Positions 1-11,708 of a stretch of DNA of 64,000 nucleotides are shown one piece after another (within the stretch, counting starts at the first letter, position 1; each line of letters begins with the position of its first letter). This DNA comes from Ophioceras dolichostomum (lineage: Eukaryota; Ascomycota; Sordariomycetes; Magnaporthales; Ophioceraceae): the NCBI GenBank assembly GCA_003049485.1, contig PYST01000183.1:1-64000 (forward strand), given 5' to 3'. The notes beneath the pieces were generated by a model, which saw nothing but the letters and a program-made list of their open reading frames with translations, did not search any database and was not told the DNA's origin. The position numbers and the translations under genes were made by a program.

Positions 1-367
1 GCTGGCGAGGTTATGATGGTTTCTAATGGTGACATATGGCGAAGTGGCCCACTCAGTGGTGTGGCCCACGCAGTGGTGAACCACGTTATAGCATTAGAGA
101 CGGCCGAACCTGCCTTTGCCGACGACAGCACATGAAAACGAGACTACCTGTCTACTACTACCTAGCTACCCTCCCTCTTGACCTCCCTCTTGACCTCCCT
201 CCCCTATTCACCCGTCTCTTCTGCCAACCAGCCCTAAGCACCAAACCAAAGCACGACGATATTCCATTGTGGAGTCCGTCCAAGACCGAAAACAGCAGCA
301 CCCAATCTAACCTGTCGTCAAATCCCCTCACTGAGTAGGACGGCTCGGTTCCGCCTCCATCTCTACT
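1..367. other. 3' flank of SPT6, no gene seen
   Basis: No supported gene. There is a near-perfect tandem duplication of a 17-base unit at 44-60 and 61-77. A pyrimidine-rich stretch around 168-210 repeats the phrase ctccctcttgac. The open frames here are short and show no family resemblance. This interval probably contains the SPT6 3' untranslated region. Confidence 0.6.
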
Positions 368-3300
368 CTACCTAGGACGCTGAGGCATCGAGTGGTGCGG
401 ACGCATCGGGTTGGACTGCATCTTGACCATCTCGTTCTGCCACCGGATCTTGAAGCCGTTGCAGAGGGCCCTCATGTCCGGGTAGAGCGTGTTCATCATC
501 TCGAAGGCGTGCGGCACGACGCGCACGCTCCACGAGCCCACCTTGGAGTTCCGGTTGGCCTTGAAGCACAGGAAGAAGTAGCCGGGGTGCTTTGTGTCGA
601 GGCAGAAGGCGTACGAGGACCGGTTCGGGTTGGCGTCCATGTAGGTGGTGAGCCAGCGTTCTGCAAACAAATGAAAATGTTGATGTTAGCCGAGAGCCAG
701 CCAGCCACTGGAGAAGCAGAGCTTGAAGAAGAAACCAAAAGATTTGGGAAGAAAGGAAAAAGCGAAGGAAAAACTCACCCAGTTCCGCCTTCGATCCCTT
801 CTGGAACTTCTCGTGCTGCATCATCTCCTCCACCTTGCGGGCCATGGCGTTCACGTGCTCGACGATCAGCTCGTCCAGGTCCTGGTACGTGTGCTTGTTG
901 GCGACCTTGAGCGTCCGGCCCAGCGAGAACTCGGTCTCCTTGTCCAGCTCGAGCACGTCGACGTGCTGGTACACGCCGTCGGCGACCTTCCACGTCACGG
1001 CCAGGTGGTCGTTCCCCTTGGATGACGGGCGTATGACGACCTCGCCCGTGCCGCGGGACCCGAGGTACTCCTCGGCCTGGGTCGAGTTGAAGGGGCGGAA
1101 GAGCGGGTGCTTGATGACGCGCTGGGCGCGGCCCGTGGCGCTGTTCTTCTCCGTCAGCTCGTCGCGGTCCTGGTCCTCGAGAGCGGCGTCCCACGTGCCG
1201 TGGTCGTGGTCGAGCCGGCGGCGGTAGGGATGACGCAGCGCGTCCTCGCGCACCGACAGCTTGCAGACGAACTCGCGGCGGTTGATCTCCAGCAGCCGGG
1301 CCCGCGTGGTCTGGCCGGCCGTGAGCACCTCGCGCACCGACTGGCGCGACGACACGTCGTGGGCCTCGATGCGGCCCTCGATGCCGCAGTCGAGCTTCGC
1401 GATGGCGAAGTCCTCCTTCACGACGCGGATGTTGACGGGCACGATCATGCCCTCGCTGAGCGAGTCGCGCGTCTCGCCCGTCAACATGGTGAAGATCTCC
1501 TCGGGGGAGGGCGTGAAGAAGTGGTGGCGCAGCTCCTCGTACGGCCCCTGGAGCTCGCCGCGGATGGTGTATAGCGTCGCGCGCTTGCGCTGGTGGTACT
1601 GCCGCTCCAGCTGCTCGGCGTACTCCTCCAGGATAAGCTCATTAACCTTCTCCTGGCTGTTGTCCTTGAACAGCTTGCGCACGATGGCCCCGGCGCCGTT
1701 CTCCTCGACCTCGACCTTAACGTCCTCTTCGTCCAGCTCCAGCGCATCGGCCGCCATCTTGCGGCCCAGCTCGTAGTCCTCGGGGTGGACGCGGGTGCTA
1801 TCCAGCGGGTCCGAAGCCGGATTGGTCGTGTCATACTCGATGAAGAGGAAGCTGGCGCAGTTGTTCCACACCCGCGGGCCTACCACGGGCAACTTGCCGC
1901 TGTCGGGGTCGCCGACCAGCTCAGCGCGCGAGTTTACGACACCGCCGTTGGCGTTGATGGCCTTGATGACGGCTGTGCTCTTCCGCGGGCCCAGACCGGC
2001 CACGTACTGCAGCAGGTTGGCGGTGTACGAGTCTGCGATGGCCTCGTTGATGTCGACGCCGCACAGGTTGACCATGTCCACCATGGCCGTCTCCAAGTGC
2101 TTGAACAGCTTGTCCTGTGGAAGTAGGTTCTGGCACGGGTGGATCGCGAGAGACGTCATGTCGCGACCGAGCAGCGCATACTCCTTCAGCGGGTTTTGCA
2201 GGTAGCGCGCCAGCGCAACGCAGTAGCGCGTCACCGGGTTCAGCGTCGGGTGGTCCTTGAGCGCATTGGGGCTGTCCTTCCATAGGCGCGCCACCTCGTC
2301 GTTCACGACCACCACCTCGAGAAGCTCGCTGCGCACCTCGCCCGTGTCCGGGTCCTCGTATTCGTTGCCCATCAGACCCTTGTCGAGAACCAGGTCCTTG
2401 AGATCCTTTACAAGCCGGTGCGTCTCGGCCGAGTAGCCGCTGACCCCTATCACGTCAGGCCTCCGACGCTCCACGAGCTCGCAAAGCGCCGCCCGCTGCG
2501 ACTCGTCGCGACCCAGACTGCCGAACTTGCCTTGGTCGATGACCCTACCGTCCTCCTCGACGTAAGCCCAGCAGGAAAGATCGCGGTTCGGATCAGCCAT
2601 GCCGTTCGAGATAACGAGGCATCGCGGGATAGTGCCTAGCCTAAGGCCTTTTGGCTTGTACGGCGCCTGATCCAACCGCTTGGAGAATTCATCGCGGCAC
2701 GTCTTGAGTAGCTCTTCCTGGCAAGCCGTGCGCAGCGAGTCCTTGACACCCTTGGCGATGATCTTCTCCAGCTTCGGGAACGCCAGGTCCAGAGCCTTCC
2801 GCCGCTCTTCGTTCCAGGCGTCGGCCCTTTCGCTGAAGTTGTCCGACTGGAACTCCGAGAACAGCTTCCGGCGGAACTCGCGCTCGTTCTGCAGCGTGAG
2901 GCGGACCTCGACGAGACCCTCCTCTTCGGCCTTCATCATCTTCAGGAAGATCTCGGGCCGTCGTGCCAGATCGTTGATAGTCTGGTTGACGAGATACTTG
3001 ATCTCGTAGAAGGGGTGAGCCTCGTCGATCTTCCGCAGGCCTTTCTCGGTACGTCGGCAGCTGACCGTACCAGCCGAATAGTAGGCGACCCTGAAGTGCC
3101 GGCGCATCCTCGGGCTCAAAAACATCTCTTCGGCGTACATCTGCCGGGCGGCGTTGATAACGCTATCCTCGGTATCGAAGTATGAATCTGTCAGGCTGTC
3201 TGCTAGGTCGACTGGCAGCTTCTCGTGATCGTCCGCGGTGGCCTTTTTGCCCTCGCCGAGAGCGTTCAATGCGAGACGGTTGGGTGTGATTCCGTACGCC

Positions 3301-4906
3301 TGGACGAAGTTGTACACACGGCTGTTCCGGATCCGTTCGTAGCCGCTGACAGACTTCGCGCCGGGGCGCTTGGTCTCCTTGGCCGTGGCACCTGATGCCG
3401 CGAGGTCCTTTAGCTGGGTTGAGTATTGGAACTGGAGGTAATCTTGCAGGTCCTGCAGTTCCTCCATTGTTTCCGCCTGGTAAAGCATCTCGTCGACTGC
3501 TTCGTCATCCACACCGACAGATTTGAGGTTGTCGGTGGTCTTCTCCAGGGCGTTCCGCTTCTCGATGAGGGACCGGAACTTGACATCCAGCTCTAGGATC
3601 CGCCACAGCTCGTCCTGGATCAAGAGCTTTTCGGCCTTGATCTCTAGTGCGTCCGGGTCCCGCTCGTTGGTGCGGGAGGTAGCGTGGATCAGGTAGTCCT
3701 TGCGATGCTGGAAAACGAAGGGCACCTCCATTTCATCGACGATGAAAAACTCCAAAACCTTGGCAACCGTTTTGTTGAAGGTGCTCCTCAGGTCGAGATC
3801 CAGCTGCTTCTTGGGCCACATGAGCTTGCTGATCCACCTGGCCTCCTCTTTGAATTGCTCCGGCGTGAGCTGTAGGTTCTTGAACGGCTTGCGGTCGATC
3901 TGGAAGCGCTCAGGCTCGTCGGTGTAGCGGATGTCGTTGTCTTCGTCGGTCATGAGCTTCTCCTTCAGCTGGGCCGGCTCGAAGACATCCTTGAGCTCCA
4001 GGTTCTGCTCCTCACGCTGGCGCTCCTCCTCGTCTTCCTCCGCCTGAAGTGCCCACTCGTAGTCCTCGCCATGGCCGAAAATGGCCTCGAAGTCATCGAG
4101 CGCCTCCTTGTCCAGGCCGGCGGTGTCAACAACAAGGCCGCGGTCTCTTGGGCGTGCAACTTCGAGGTCCTCCTGGCGCTGGTTCCGCTCCTCCTCGTCC
4201 TCGGGGTAGTCGTCCTCGATGAAGTCGTCAAATTCGTCGGCTGGACCACGCTGGCTGGGGCGACTGTAGTGTCTGTCCTCGACCTGCTCTTCATCGTCGT
4301 CGGAGAAAATCTGGGCGAGATCCCGCCGGTTCGTGGCGCGCTCGGCGTCATCCCTATGGCCGCGCTTGAGTCGCTTGAACTTCTGCTGTTGCCAATTTTC
4401 AGTCGGGGTTTAGGGAATCCTGGGGGGAGGACGCCCAGTACGGAGGAAACGGTGGGCTTACTTGGCTCTCAGACTTCCGTTCCCAGTCCGGATGAGACTC
4501 CCCAATAAGGTCTAGATCTTCCTCATCGAGCTGAGCTTCCTCCTCTCGCTCTGTTCGTCGGCGTTTGCGTCTGCGCTTGCGCGCTGCACCGTCCTGCTCG
4601 TCTTCGCCATCCTCTTCATCCTCGTCGACAATGAAGTTTTCTCGGACCTAGTACGTAAATGAAAGGCGAGTTAATATCTGAGGCTTGCGACTAGGAGAGG
4701 TGCAGGGTAAGTGGGACGGAACTGACCCTTTGCATCTCCTCCTCATCGTCATCGTCCTCCTCTTCGCTGGAGTCGTCATCGTCTACGGCAGGCCGGTCGC
4801 GACGACGACGATCTTGGCTGCCGCCCTCTTCGTCAAATGATTCGTCATCTTCCTCGTCGTCGAGCTCGGCCTCCCCATCAATCAAGTCCCGCAGATTATT
4901 GCTCAT
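368..4906 (-). CDS. SPT6: Transcription elongation factor Spt6
   Basis: Spt6 is a nuclear histone chaperone that travels with elongating RNA polymerase II. Four exons on the minus strand (4906-4727, 4647-4462, 4385-779, 660-368) join in frame to 1421 residues, the usual size. The start at 4906 is the first ATG and has A at -3. In order I see a very acidic N-terminus (about 1-330), a central Tex-like core with an RNase H-like fold near 711-781, a helix-hairpin-helix (LQYVAGLGPRKST, near 915), an S1 domain (GMIVPVNIRVVKED, near 1101) and tandem SH2 domains from about 1213 to the end. The second SH2 spans the last intron. The extreme C-terminus ends MPQRPR and lacks a long Gly/Trp repeat tail. 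The acceptor of exon 3 has two adjacent AGs (CAG|CAG), so one Gln is uncertain. Identification is secure. Confidence 0.95.
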
Positions 4907-7306
4907 TTTGACCGGGAGCAAGGGAATCGCAAATAGAATGAAGCTTTAGACAGGGCGCTGGAGCTGGGTAAAAAAAGGCAAGGAACCAAAATAAGAAGAA
5001 CCGTCTAAGAGAATTTGATGCTAAAACTATTGGCGCCTTGCGAATTGGGATGAGTCACCGCCACCTCGTTGTGCATTGAGATTGTTGCCGACTGAATAGA
5101 CGATCGTGAACAACAAGTAGGGAAGAAGTGGGTCGCTGCGAAGCTCTCGTTGACCTGAGGCTGACCGCGAAGAAGGGATCCGTGGAATTTTTTTGGACGC
5201 GATCGGGAAAAGAGTGGTAGCCTTGCAAATGGGCCAATGGGGCTGGGCGAATACAAATACTGTGTTCGCACTCACAAAGATCTACATCCTGACAGTGGCT
5301 TCACAGGGAAAAGACACGGTAAAGCCCCACCTGCCAAGAATCTGTCCTCTGCATCCCGTTAGTCAGCATTGTCCTCAAGTTTCTGTCATTCACGTTGCCG
5401 TTGTCCTGGCAAGCTCGGCAAGGGAATCGCCTCCATCGGCAGCTCTCGGTAGCTGAATTGGCTCGATCTATATGACACGGCGACTGTGCGATAGCATACA
5501 AAGTCCCGCCCGGCGGCCTGTCCGAAGCAATGCAACTGATGCAATTGGGGAGCGCTTTTCACATTTTCGCCCCCAGAGGTTATGTCCATGATCGAGCCCG
5601 CGCTTGGGCAACCACTCAAAGGCCAAGCCGCCGGTGAAGAAGAGGGTCCTTAGTTTGGGGTAGCCCATCCTCAGACTTCCGCAGAGCCACTTACATGATC
5701 AAAGACCAATAGACCCTGGCGGAGAACCAATCACGACGAATCGGAGACCTGAGACGCCAGCCCGCTTTGGTCTGGCAAGAATCGTGCCTTTCTGGCTGTC
5801 AAGAACTCTTTAGCTCCGTTTCCGTTCTACATGCTCTATATCGGAGCCCCTTTTTTATTTTGTTGGATCACACTGGTGCGTCGAATAGCTCAGAAGTAAA
5901 ACCGGTAAAACCTTCTGACGGGGGCACACGGATCAAGGTGGTGGTACTACGTACAGAACATTATGTCCTGGTTTCCTCTGCAGTGGTGTGTACCTCCTGC
6001 TTCTGGTATGTTACGGCATGTGGATAGAGGATGGATGGATGGCTGTCAACCCCTGTGCGCCCGACCTTGGTTTCTGTCTGATGGGCCTGTTCCGTACATC
6101 AGGTAGACGAGGATGAAAGAGGGCTGGCGGCTCGGGTAGCAGCAGGATCAGTAACGGGTCAAATGCCATCGCATCGTGAAGTTGGCCCAAAAGGAGGCCC
6201 TGTTCCTCCTGCTGATGTTATGTTGCGAGTTGAGAGGAAAGTCAAGTCGGTGAATGGTGCATGCTGCCCTGGACAGCTATTGTGCTTGATATATTATAAT
6301 AGCGAACAGCAAGCTTTAATACCACTATAATAAGGGTGCGGGTTGTGAGGAGAGTCTCGAACCCAGCGAAAGGAGATATTCCCGCTGTGCGTTGTGGGCG
6401 AGGGATTCTCGACCCGTCCAGTCGCGGAGCATCTTGGTCATTCTGCGGTTCTTTATCACAGGGTTGCCCCAAACATTTGCGCCAGTGCTGCCCCACGACC
6501 CCAACCCCACCACGATTCTGCACTGGAAGAGGGGGAGACCTGAGTCGTCGGGTACATACTGCCTCTGTTGCCACCACACTCTGTTACCACTGCAGCTCCA
6601 TGTCCTGTCATTGCAGATTTCCGATTTCACCAACAGGAAGCGAGCAAACGCTTTGATCCGAGCCTCCAATTCTCTCCTACCTTCTGCGTAATCCGCGATC
6701 TCCCCAATCCTCGTTATTCACAACACATCTCGTTCCTTGGTCCCTGGTTGTGGTTGTTTCGGTCCCAACCCGATCCGCTCGGGCCTGACACTTGACCCCT
6801 AACGACTTACCTGGAAAAATCAATATTAAGTCACAGACGAGCCTAACCCCTCTCGCATCAGTGCGTTCTCTCCGCCTGTCCGTCCTCGCTTCTCTGGACC
6901 TTTTCTGTTCACGCCCAGATCGCAAACAGACCAGATCTTTTTTTCTTTTTTTGGGACGATCAGAAAACCATCCGCCTCCACAACGAAGCGCAGCTTTTAG
7001 GGCATCGCTAGCGACGCTACAACGACCGCGAAACTCGAGGGCCCGCGCAGTTCTGAGGACCCTCGGCATCCCGTCCCCAAACGACGGATTTTTTCCCGGA
7101 CAGTCCTTTCCTCCTCCTTCGTCACCGGATCTCGACGATAGGGGATGCGAACCGCTCTCGTCACGCCATACCTCCCAGTCTCGCCTGGTGCCTCCACCGT
7201 CACTCCTCGACTGGCGGAATAACTTTCAACTTTCTGCCCCACGAGTCGCGCGATCGAGCGCTCCCATCAAAAGCCAACCCCAAATCTGAACCCGAAAACG
7301 ACAGCC
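4907..7306. other. Divergent intergenic region between SPT6 and the MEK gene
   Basis: About 2.4 kb between two divergently transcribed genes, so it must hold both promoters. No convincing gene is seen. The part near 6285-6330 is AT-rich. From about 6670 to 7306 the + strand is pyrimidine-rich, as expected of a fungal 5' leader. A frame without ATG stays open from 6792 to 7289 just before the MEK start, which I take as chance. Confidence 0.6.
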
Positions 7307-9067
7307 ATGGCCGACGCCTTTGCGCCGCGCTCAATGAAGCGCAGGAATGTCAAGGGCTTGGCCCTGACGCCGGCGGCGCCCAAGCCTCCGCCCACGGCTG
7401 AGACGGCGCCGACATTCAAGGACTCCGACCAGCACGCGCAGCTCGAGATCGGCATCGAGTTCAACCTAGACCTGCACCAAGAAGATCTGGACTTCATCAA
7501 GGAGCTCGGGTCCGGAAACGGCGGCACGGTCAGCAAGGTCAGGCACATCCCGACCAACACAGTGATGGCCCGGAAGGTCATCCATGTTGAGGCGAAGCGG
7601 GAGATGCGCAAGCGTATAGTGCGTGAGCTCCAAATCATGCACGGGTGTAACTCGGACTACATCGTCACCTTCTACGGCGCGTTTCTGAACGACAACAACG
7701 ACGTGATTATGTGCATGGAATACATGGACGTTGGGTAAGACATCATCTGCTCCCTCCCTGCTCGCTGTCTTTCATCCCGCCCTTCCCGGCTGGCCCCCGC
7801 TGACAAGTTTCCCCACGAATTCCAGATCGCTGGATCGAGTGTCGAGAGTCTTCGGTCCCGTCAGGGTCGATGTGTTGGGAAAGATCGCTGAATGCACGCT
7901 GGGTGGACTGACGTACCTCTACGCCAAGCACCACATCATGCACCGCGACATCAAACCGTCCAACATCCTGGTGAACTCCAAGGGCTCGATCAAGCTGTGC
8001 GATTTCGGCGTGTCCGGAGAGCTGATCAACTCGATCGCCGACACGTTTGTCGGTACCTCGACCTACATGGCGCCCGAGCGTATCCAGGGGGAGAAATACA
8101 CGGTGAAGTCGGACGTGTGGAGCTTCGGGCTTACCATCATGGAGCTGGCCATCGGCAAGTTCCCCTTCGCGGCCAGCGAGCAGCTGTCGGACGCCGAGTC
8201 AGCCCCCGCCGGAATTCTCGACCTCCTGCAGCAGATCGTCCACGAGCCGGCACCGAGGCTCCCTAAGAGCGACGCTTTCCCGCAGATCCTCGAGGACATG
8301 ATACAGAAGTGTCTTTACAAGTCACCGGACCAGAGACCAACTCCACAGGAGCTTTTTGTAAGTGCTGGAGTGGACACGGACAAGTCATTTGTGGATTTGG
8401 GGATTGCGGATTTGCGGGTTGCTAATTATTGCTGCTCTAGGAACGAGACCCGTTCGTCCAAGCAGCCAAGAGGACGCCGGTGGACCTGAGGGAGTGGGCG
8501 TGCGGCTTGATGGATCGCGACAACCGCAAGTCGCACCTCGCCCCGCAGCTCTCGCCGGCGACCCAGGACCTGCTGCGGTCCAGCGACTCCCCGACGTACC
8601 ACGGGGATGATCGCATATTAATAGAGACTCCTACCTCAGGTGAGATCCCCATCGTGGGCGCTATAGTGTCACCTCGTGACCAGTCTGGGTATGGCAGCAT
8701 ATCGAACCGATCCCCGACGCGGGCCGGAGCCGGGACCGGCGGGCTTGGCAGAGCAGGTGGACCGCCTGTACATCCGGGACTGGGACCACGAGTAGGCTCT
8801 GTCTCTGGTGCTTCCGGGGCCGGGGCCGCCGCCGACTACTCTACCAACGCCAGCGGCCTCGGCAACGGAGCCGCCCCGCCCGCCCCCGGCGCGATGACCT
8901 TCTCCCTGCCCATCCGTCCGGCGCCCCCGGGAGGCCCCCTGCCCCCACCGCCGCCCCGCAAAGCGACGCCCGACGATCTGAGGCGAGAGAACCGACGACA
9001 GGCGACGTTCGGCCCGCCGGCTTCGTCATCCAACGGAAACTACGGCATGGGATATGCAACGAAGTGA
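7307..9067 (+). CDS. STE7: MAP kinase kinase of the pheromone/invasive-growth cascade (Ste7/MST7/Fuz7 type)
   Basis: This dual-specificity kinase would phosphorylate the Fus3/Kss1/Pmk1-type MAP kinase that controls mating, fusion and host penetration. Three exons (7307-7734, 7826-8357, 8441-9067) give 528 residues. Visible features: an N-terminal MAPK docking site (KRRNVKGLAL, near residue 11), glycine loop GSGNGGTV at 68-75, ATP lysine 90, HRD at 182-184, DFG at 202-204 and MEK activation-loop sites S212/T216 in SIADT. After the kinase domain is a Gly/Pro-rich tail of roughly 130 residues containing PPPPPR. The start (gccATGg) is strong. Introns are 91 and 83 bp, with donors GTAAGA and GTAAGT. 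The docking site and the MEYMDVGSLDRVSRVFGPV region match the Ste7 class rather than the Pbs2 or Mkk1 class, from memory of those families. Confidence 0.93.
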
Positions 9068-9703
9068 GCGGAGCGAGCCGAGCCGGATATCCGGGCAAGT
9101 GAATTTCGATTTGGTGGAGGTTTTCATTACTTCTCTATCTCTTCTAGATATTTGTCAGAGATCGGGCGGGAGGAATGTGGGCGATCAGGCCGGGGTTCTC
9201 TTTCAAAAGTCAACAAACATGACAACTCTCATACAGGCAAACCGAATAACCACACACGCGAACATCACGCAGAAAAGCTCCTCCTGTCATACCCACAGAC
9301 TCACAGCCTTTTTAAACATCCCAAATTTCTTTTCTCTCTCTATTTTGTCTTTCTCATTATTTTTCGTTTCTTGGCCCTTATTTCCCACAATAGCAACCCT
9401 GATAAGCTCATAATCACACTTCTACTATTGGCGAATTTACATTTGTCTTGACCCGTCTGGCAAATATTTCTTGTTTCACTTAGCGCTCGTTGAGGAACAT
9501 GGGCAAAAATCGCCATAGCCCTACATGCATGCTGATATTGATATCACAGTCGATAGAGAGATCATATAAAAAGGGGCGTGGCATTCGCTGGTTGTACGTG
9601 CCTATATCGAAGATGAGAAAAAAGAACAGACCGCTTGATGTTGATCTAAACCCATCCGTCTACCCCGCAAGAAATCCCGAAGAAATCCGAATTGTGATTC
9701 TAT
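9068..9703. other. Convergent 3' interval between the MEK and HAD genes
   Basis: About 640 bases between the stop codons of two convergent genes. It holds AT-rich and pyrimidine-rich sequence (for example 9320-9380) suited to 3' ends, and no supported gene. Confidence 0.6.
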
Positions 9704-10920
9704 CTACTGCTGCGTCTGAGTTGGCCCTGGCGCGCCGTGATGTCTGCCCTGGAACCCCGTCTCCAGGATCTCGATCAGCTCGTCAAGCCGCTTCACAACG
9801 AGGTCAGTGTACTCGTGGTTCGCGATTTTGGCATTGACCGGGTTGACGAGTAGGACGGTGGCGGCGCCGGCGCGTCGGCCCGCCTCCATGTCGTCGATCG
9901 AGTCGCCGACCATTATCAGGTGGTTCGCGTCTCCGACGACGAAGTGAGCATTCGCCGCTTCCGCTGCCGCTTCCGATCCTCCGTCCTGCTCGCTGCTGCG
10001 GCCACAGTTCGCCCGATGCCGGCACAGGCCCCACGTCTTGGCGATGTGGAGGATGCCGGCCGGGTCGGGCTTCGGCGGGTCGAACTCGCGAGTGATGACG
10101 GGCTCGAACTTGGAGCCGGCTAGGAACTTGGTAAGGAGGTGCGTGACAGGCTGGTCGAAGTTGCGCGTGCAGATGCCTTTGGGTACGTCCCGCGAGTCGA
10201 GGTAGTCCATCAGCTCCCTTAGGCCGGGCTGCGGGGTCTGTTTCCTCATGGCCTCCCGCTCGATCGCCTTGATTCCCGCCATGGCCTCGTCTTCCTCCTC
10301 CTTCGTGGGCAGGGTCTTGATGTGTTTCTGGGGTAAGAGTGGGTGAGAGGGTGGTGGTGGTTTAATGAGAGTTAGTATGATGTCTCTATACCTAGGTAGA
10401 TAGACTAGGGGAGTCAAAGAAGACGAAGCACCCAGGCTGGGCGTTAACGTTGTTTGGAGCTTACCAGGATGTCGACACTCTTGGGGATTCCTAGAAACTC
10501 CCTCATCTGAGAGAACATGTAGTTCTGAGGTAGGCTTGATGGTGATTCGGGTTAGCATGCAACACCATAGCCAGTGGGTGGGTGATTCGATAGACTAGCA
10601 GGCGAAGGCGCCGGCGAGCCAAAAATGAAAAACCCGAAGATCGTCCAGGAGCACCGCGGTAGATCATGCATATCCAAATCCAGATCATCACGGCCCATCC
10701 TTGTATAACGTACCACAGAGTGCCATCGACGTCTTGATGGTATACGTCCTTATATTAGTTGTGGCCCGTCAAAATCTAGTAGGACGCCAAACGTGGGACG
10801 CCAAACAAAAGCACAGTTTCATAGACCCATACCGAATACGATCCCCTTGAGGACAGGCAGATGAGTCGGATCGGCTCCCGGCCTCAGCGGGGCGAATTGC
10901 CGCTTCTTTGGTGTTGCCAT
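9704..10920 (-). CDS. HAD-superfamily hydrolase (YOR131C-like phosphatase family)
   Basis: Probable small-molecule phosphatase of the haloacid dehalogenase superfamily; the substrate is unknown. Four minus-strand exons (10920-10833, 10732-10714, 10534-10465, 10327-9704) give 266 residues. Exon 2 is only 19 nt but carries motif I, the nucleophile sequence DVDGTL, and its phase matches both neighbours. Motif II is the Thr in GICTRNF, motif III is the Lys in PPKPDP, and motif IV is VGDSIDDMEAG. A stretch of about 25 residues rich in Ser, Glu and Ala (after KTWGLCRHRANCG) interrupts the region before motif IV and looks lineage-specific. The start (aaccATGG) is strong. A single-exon reading of only the last part would lose the catalytic Asp and misname the protein. 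Intron 3 contains a perfect TACCTAGGTA palindrome at 10389. Confidence 0.88.
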
Positions 10921-11708
10921 GGTTGATGATAGCAATCTTCTCATGGGGGCCCCGTGAGAGTGGTTGTGCGCGGGAAAACAACCAGGACAGCGGGACGAAC
11001 ACTGAGGGATTTCGCCTCGACTCTCTTTTTTAAAGGTCCGTTGGGGAGTGTCACTACTGTCACTCTCATCCCTTGCGTCGACTCACGGTTTGACGATATC
11101 AGCGAGTCACTTGCTCTAGGTTGCCAGCAAATCACGATGCACCAACAGTAGCTCGACGACGGACGACTGTCACAATCGTCCCGCCGTTGTCGTCGACATT
11201 CGGGTCCCCTCGTTTTGGTAGGACCGTCTTGGGTTGAACCGCACTGTGCCAATCCCTGCGGCTTCCCCACAACGGCCGCATCCGAAGCCGTTCAGTGGCT
11301 GAAGCTACCCTGTGTGGCGGGCTAACAGCAGCCCAGGTGAGATTCGGACGTCACTGTGCAGTCTGGGATGGTGCCGAGAAGGCCAAAAGAGGCACAGAAC
11401 GACCCCAACCTCGAATCGCCAACCAACCGGACGATTGTACTGCGCTGCGCAGCTCGAGCAGCCGAGAGTGCCATAAGTGCGACGTCGCCAGCCAGCCAGC
11501 AAGAGAGGGAAGTAGAACGAAGCGAAGGAGAGAGAAAGAAAAGGGCGGGCGCGACGACGAAAGACGACGATAGTCGACAGCCCGAGAGAATGCGCAATCC
11601 ATCCTCTTCGACTTCGTTTTCGAACTGTTGTTGTCGTCGACATTCACAGATGATCGTTGCCGAAGCTGCCCCCCAAACACCATCCTCCATATCCTCCTCC
11701 TCCTCCCC
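10921..11708. other. Divergent promoter region, HAD gene and BRE4-like gene
   Basis: About 790 bases separate two divergent start codons, so both promoters must lie here. The side next to the + strand gene is rich in GA and then CT, ending in a run of ctc repeats just before the ATG at 11709. No gene of its own is seen. Confidence 0.55.

Noticed and set aside
6792..7289. A 165-codon frame just before the MEK start
   Set aside because: No ATG, and it lies in the pyrimidine-rich leader; more likely untranslated sequence.
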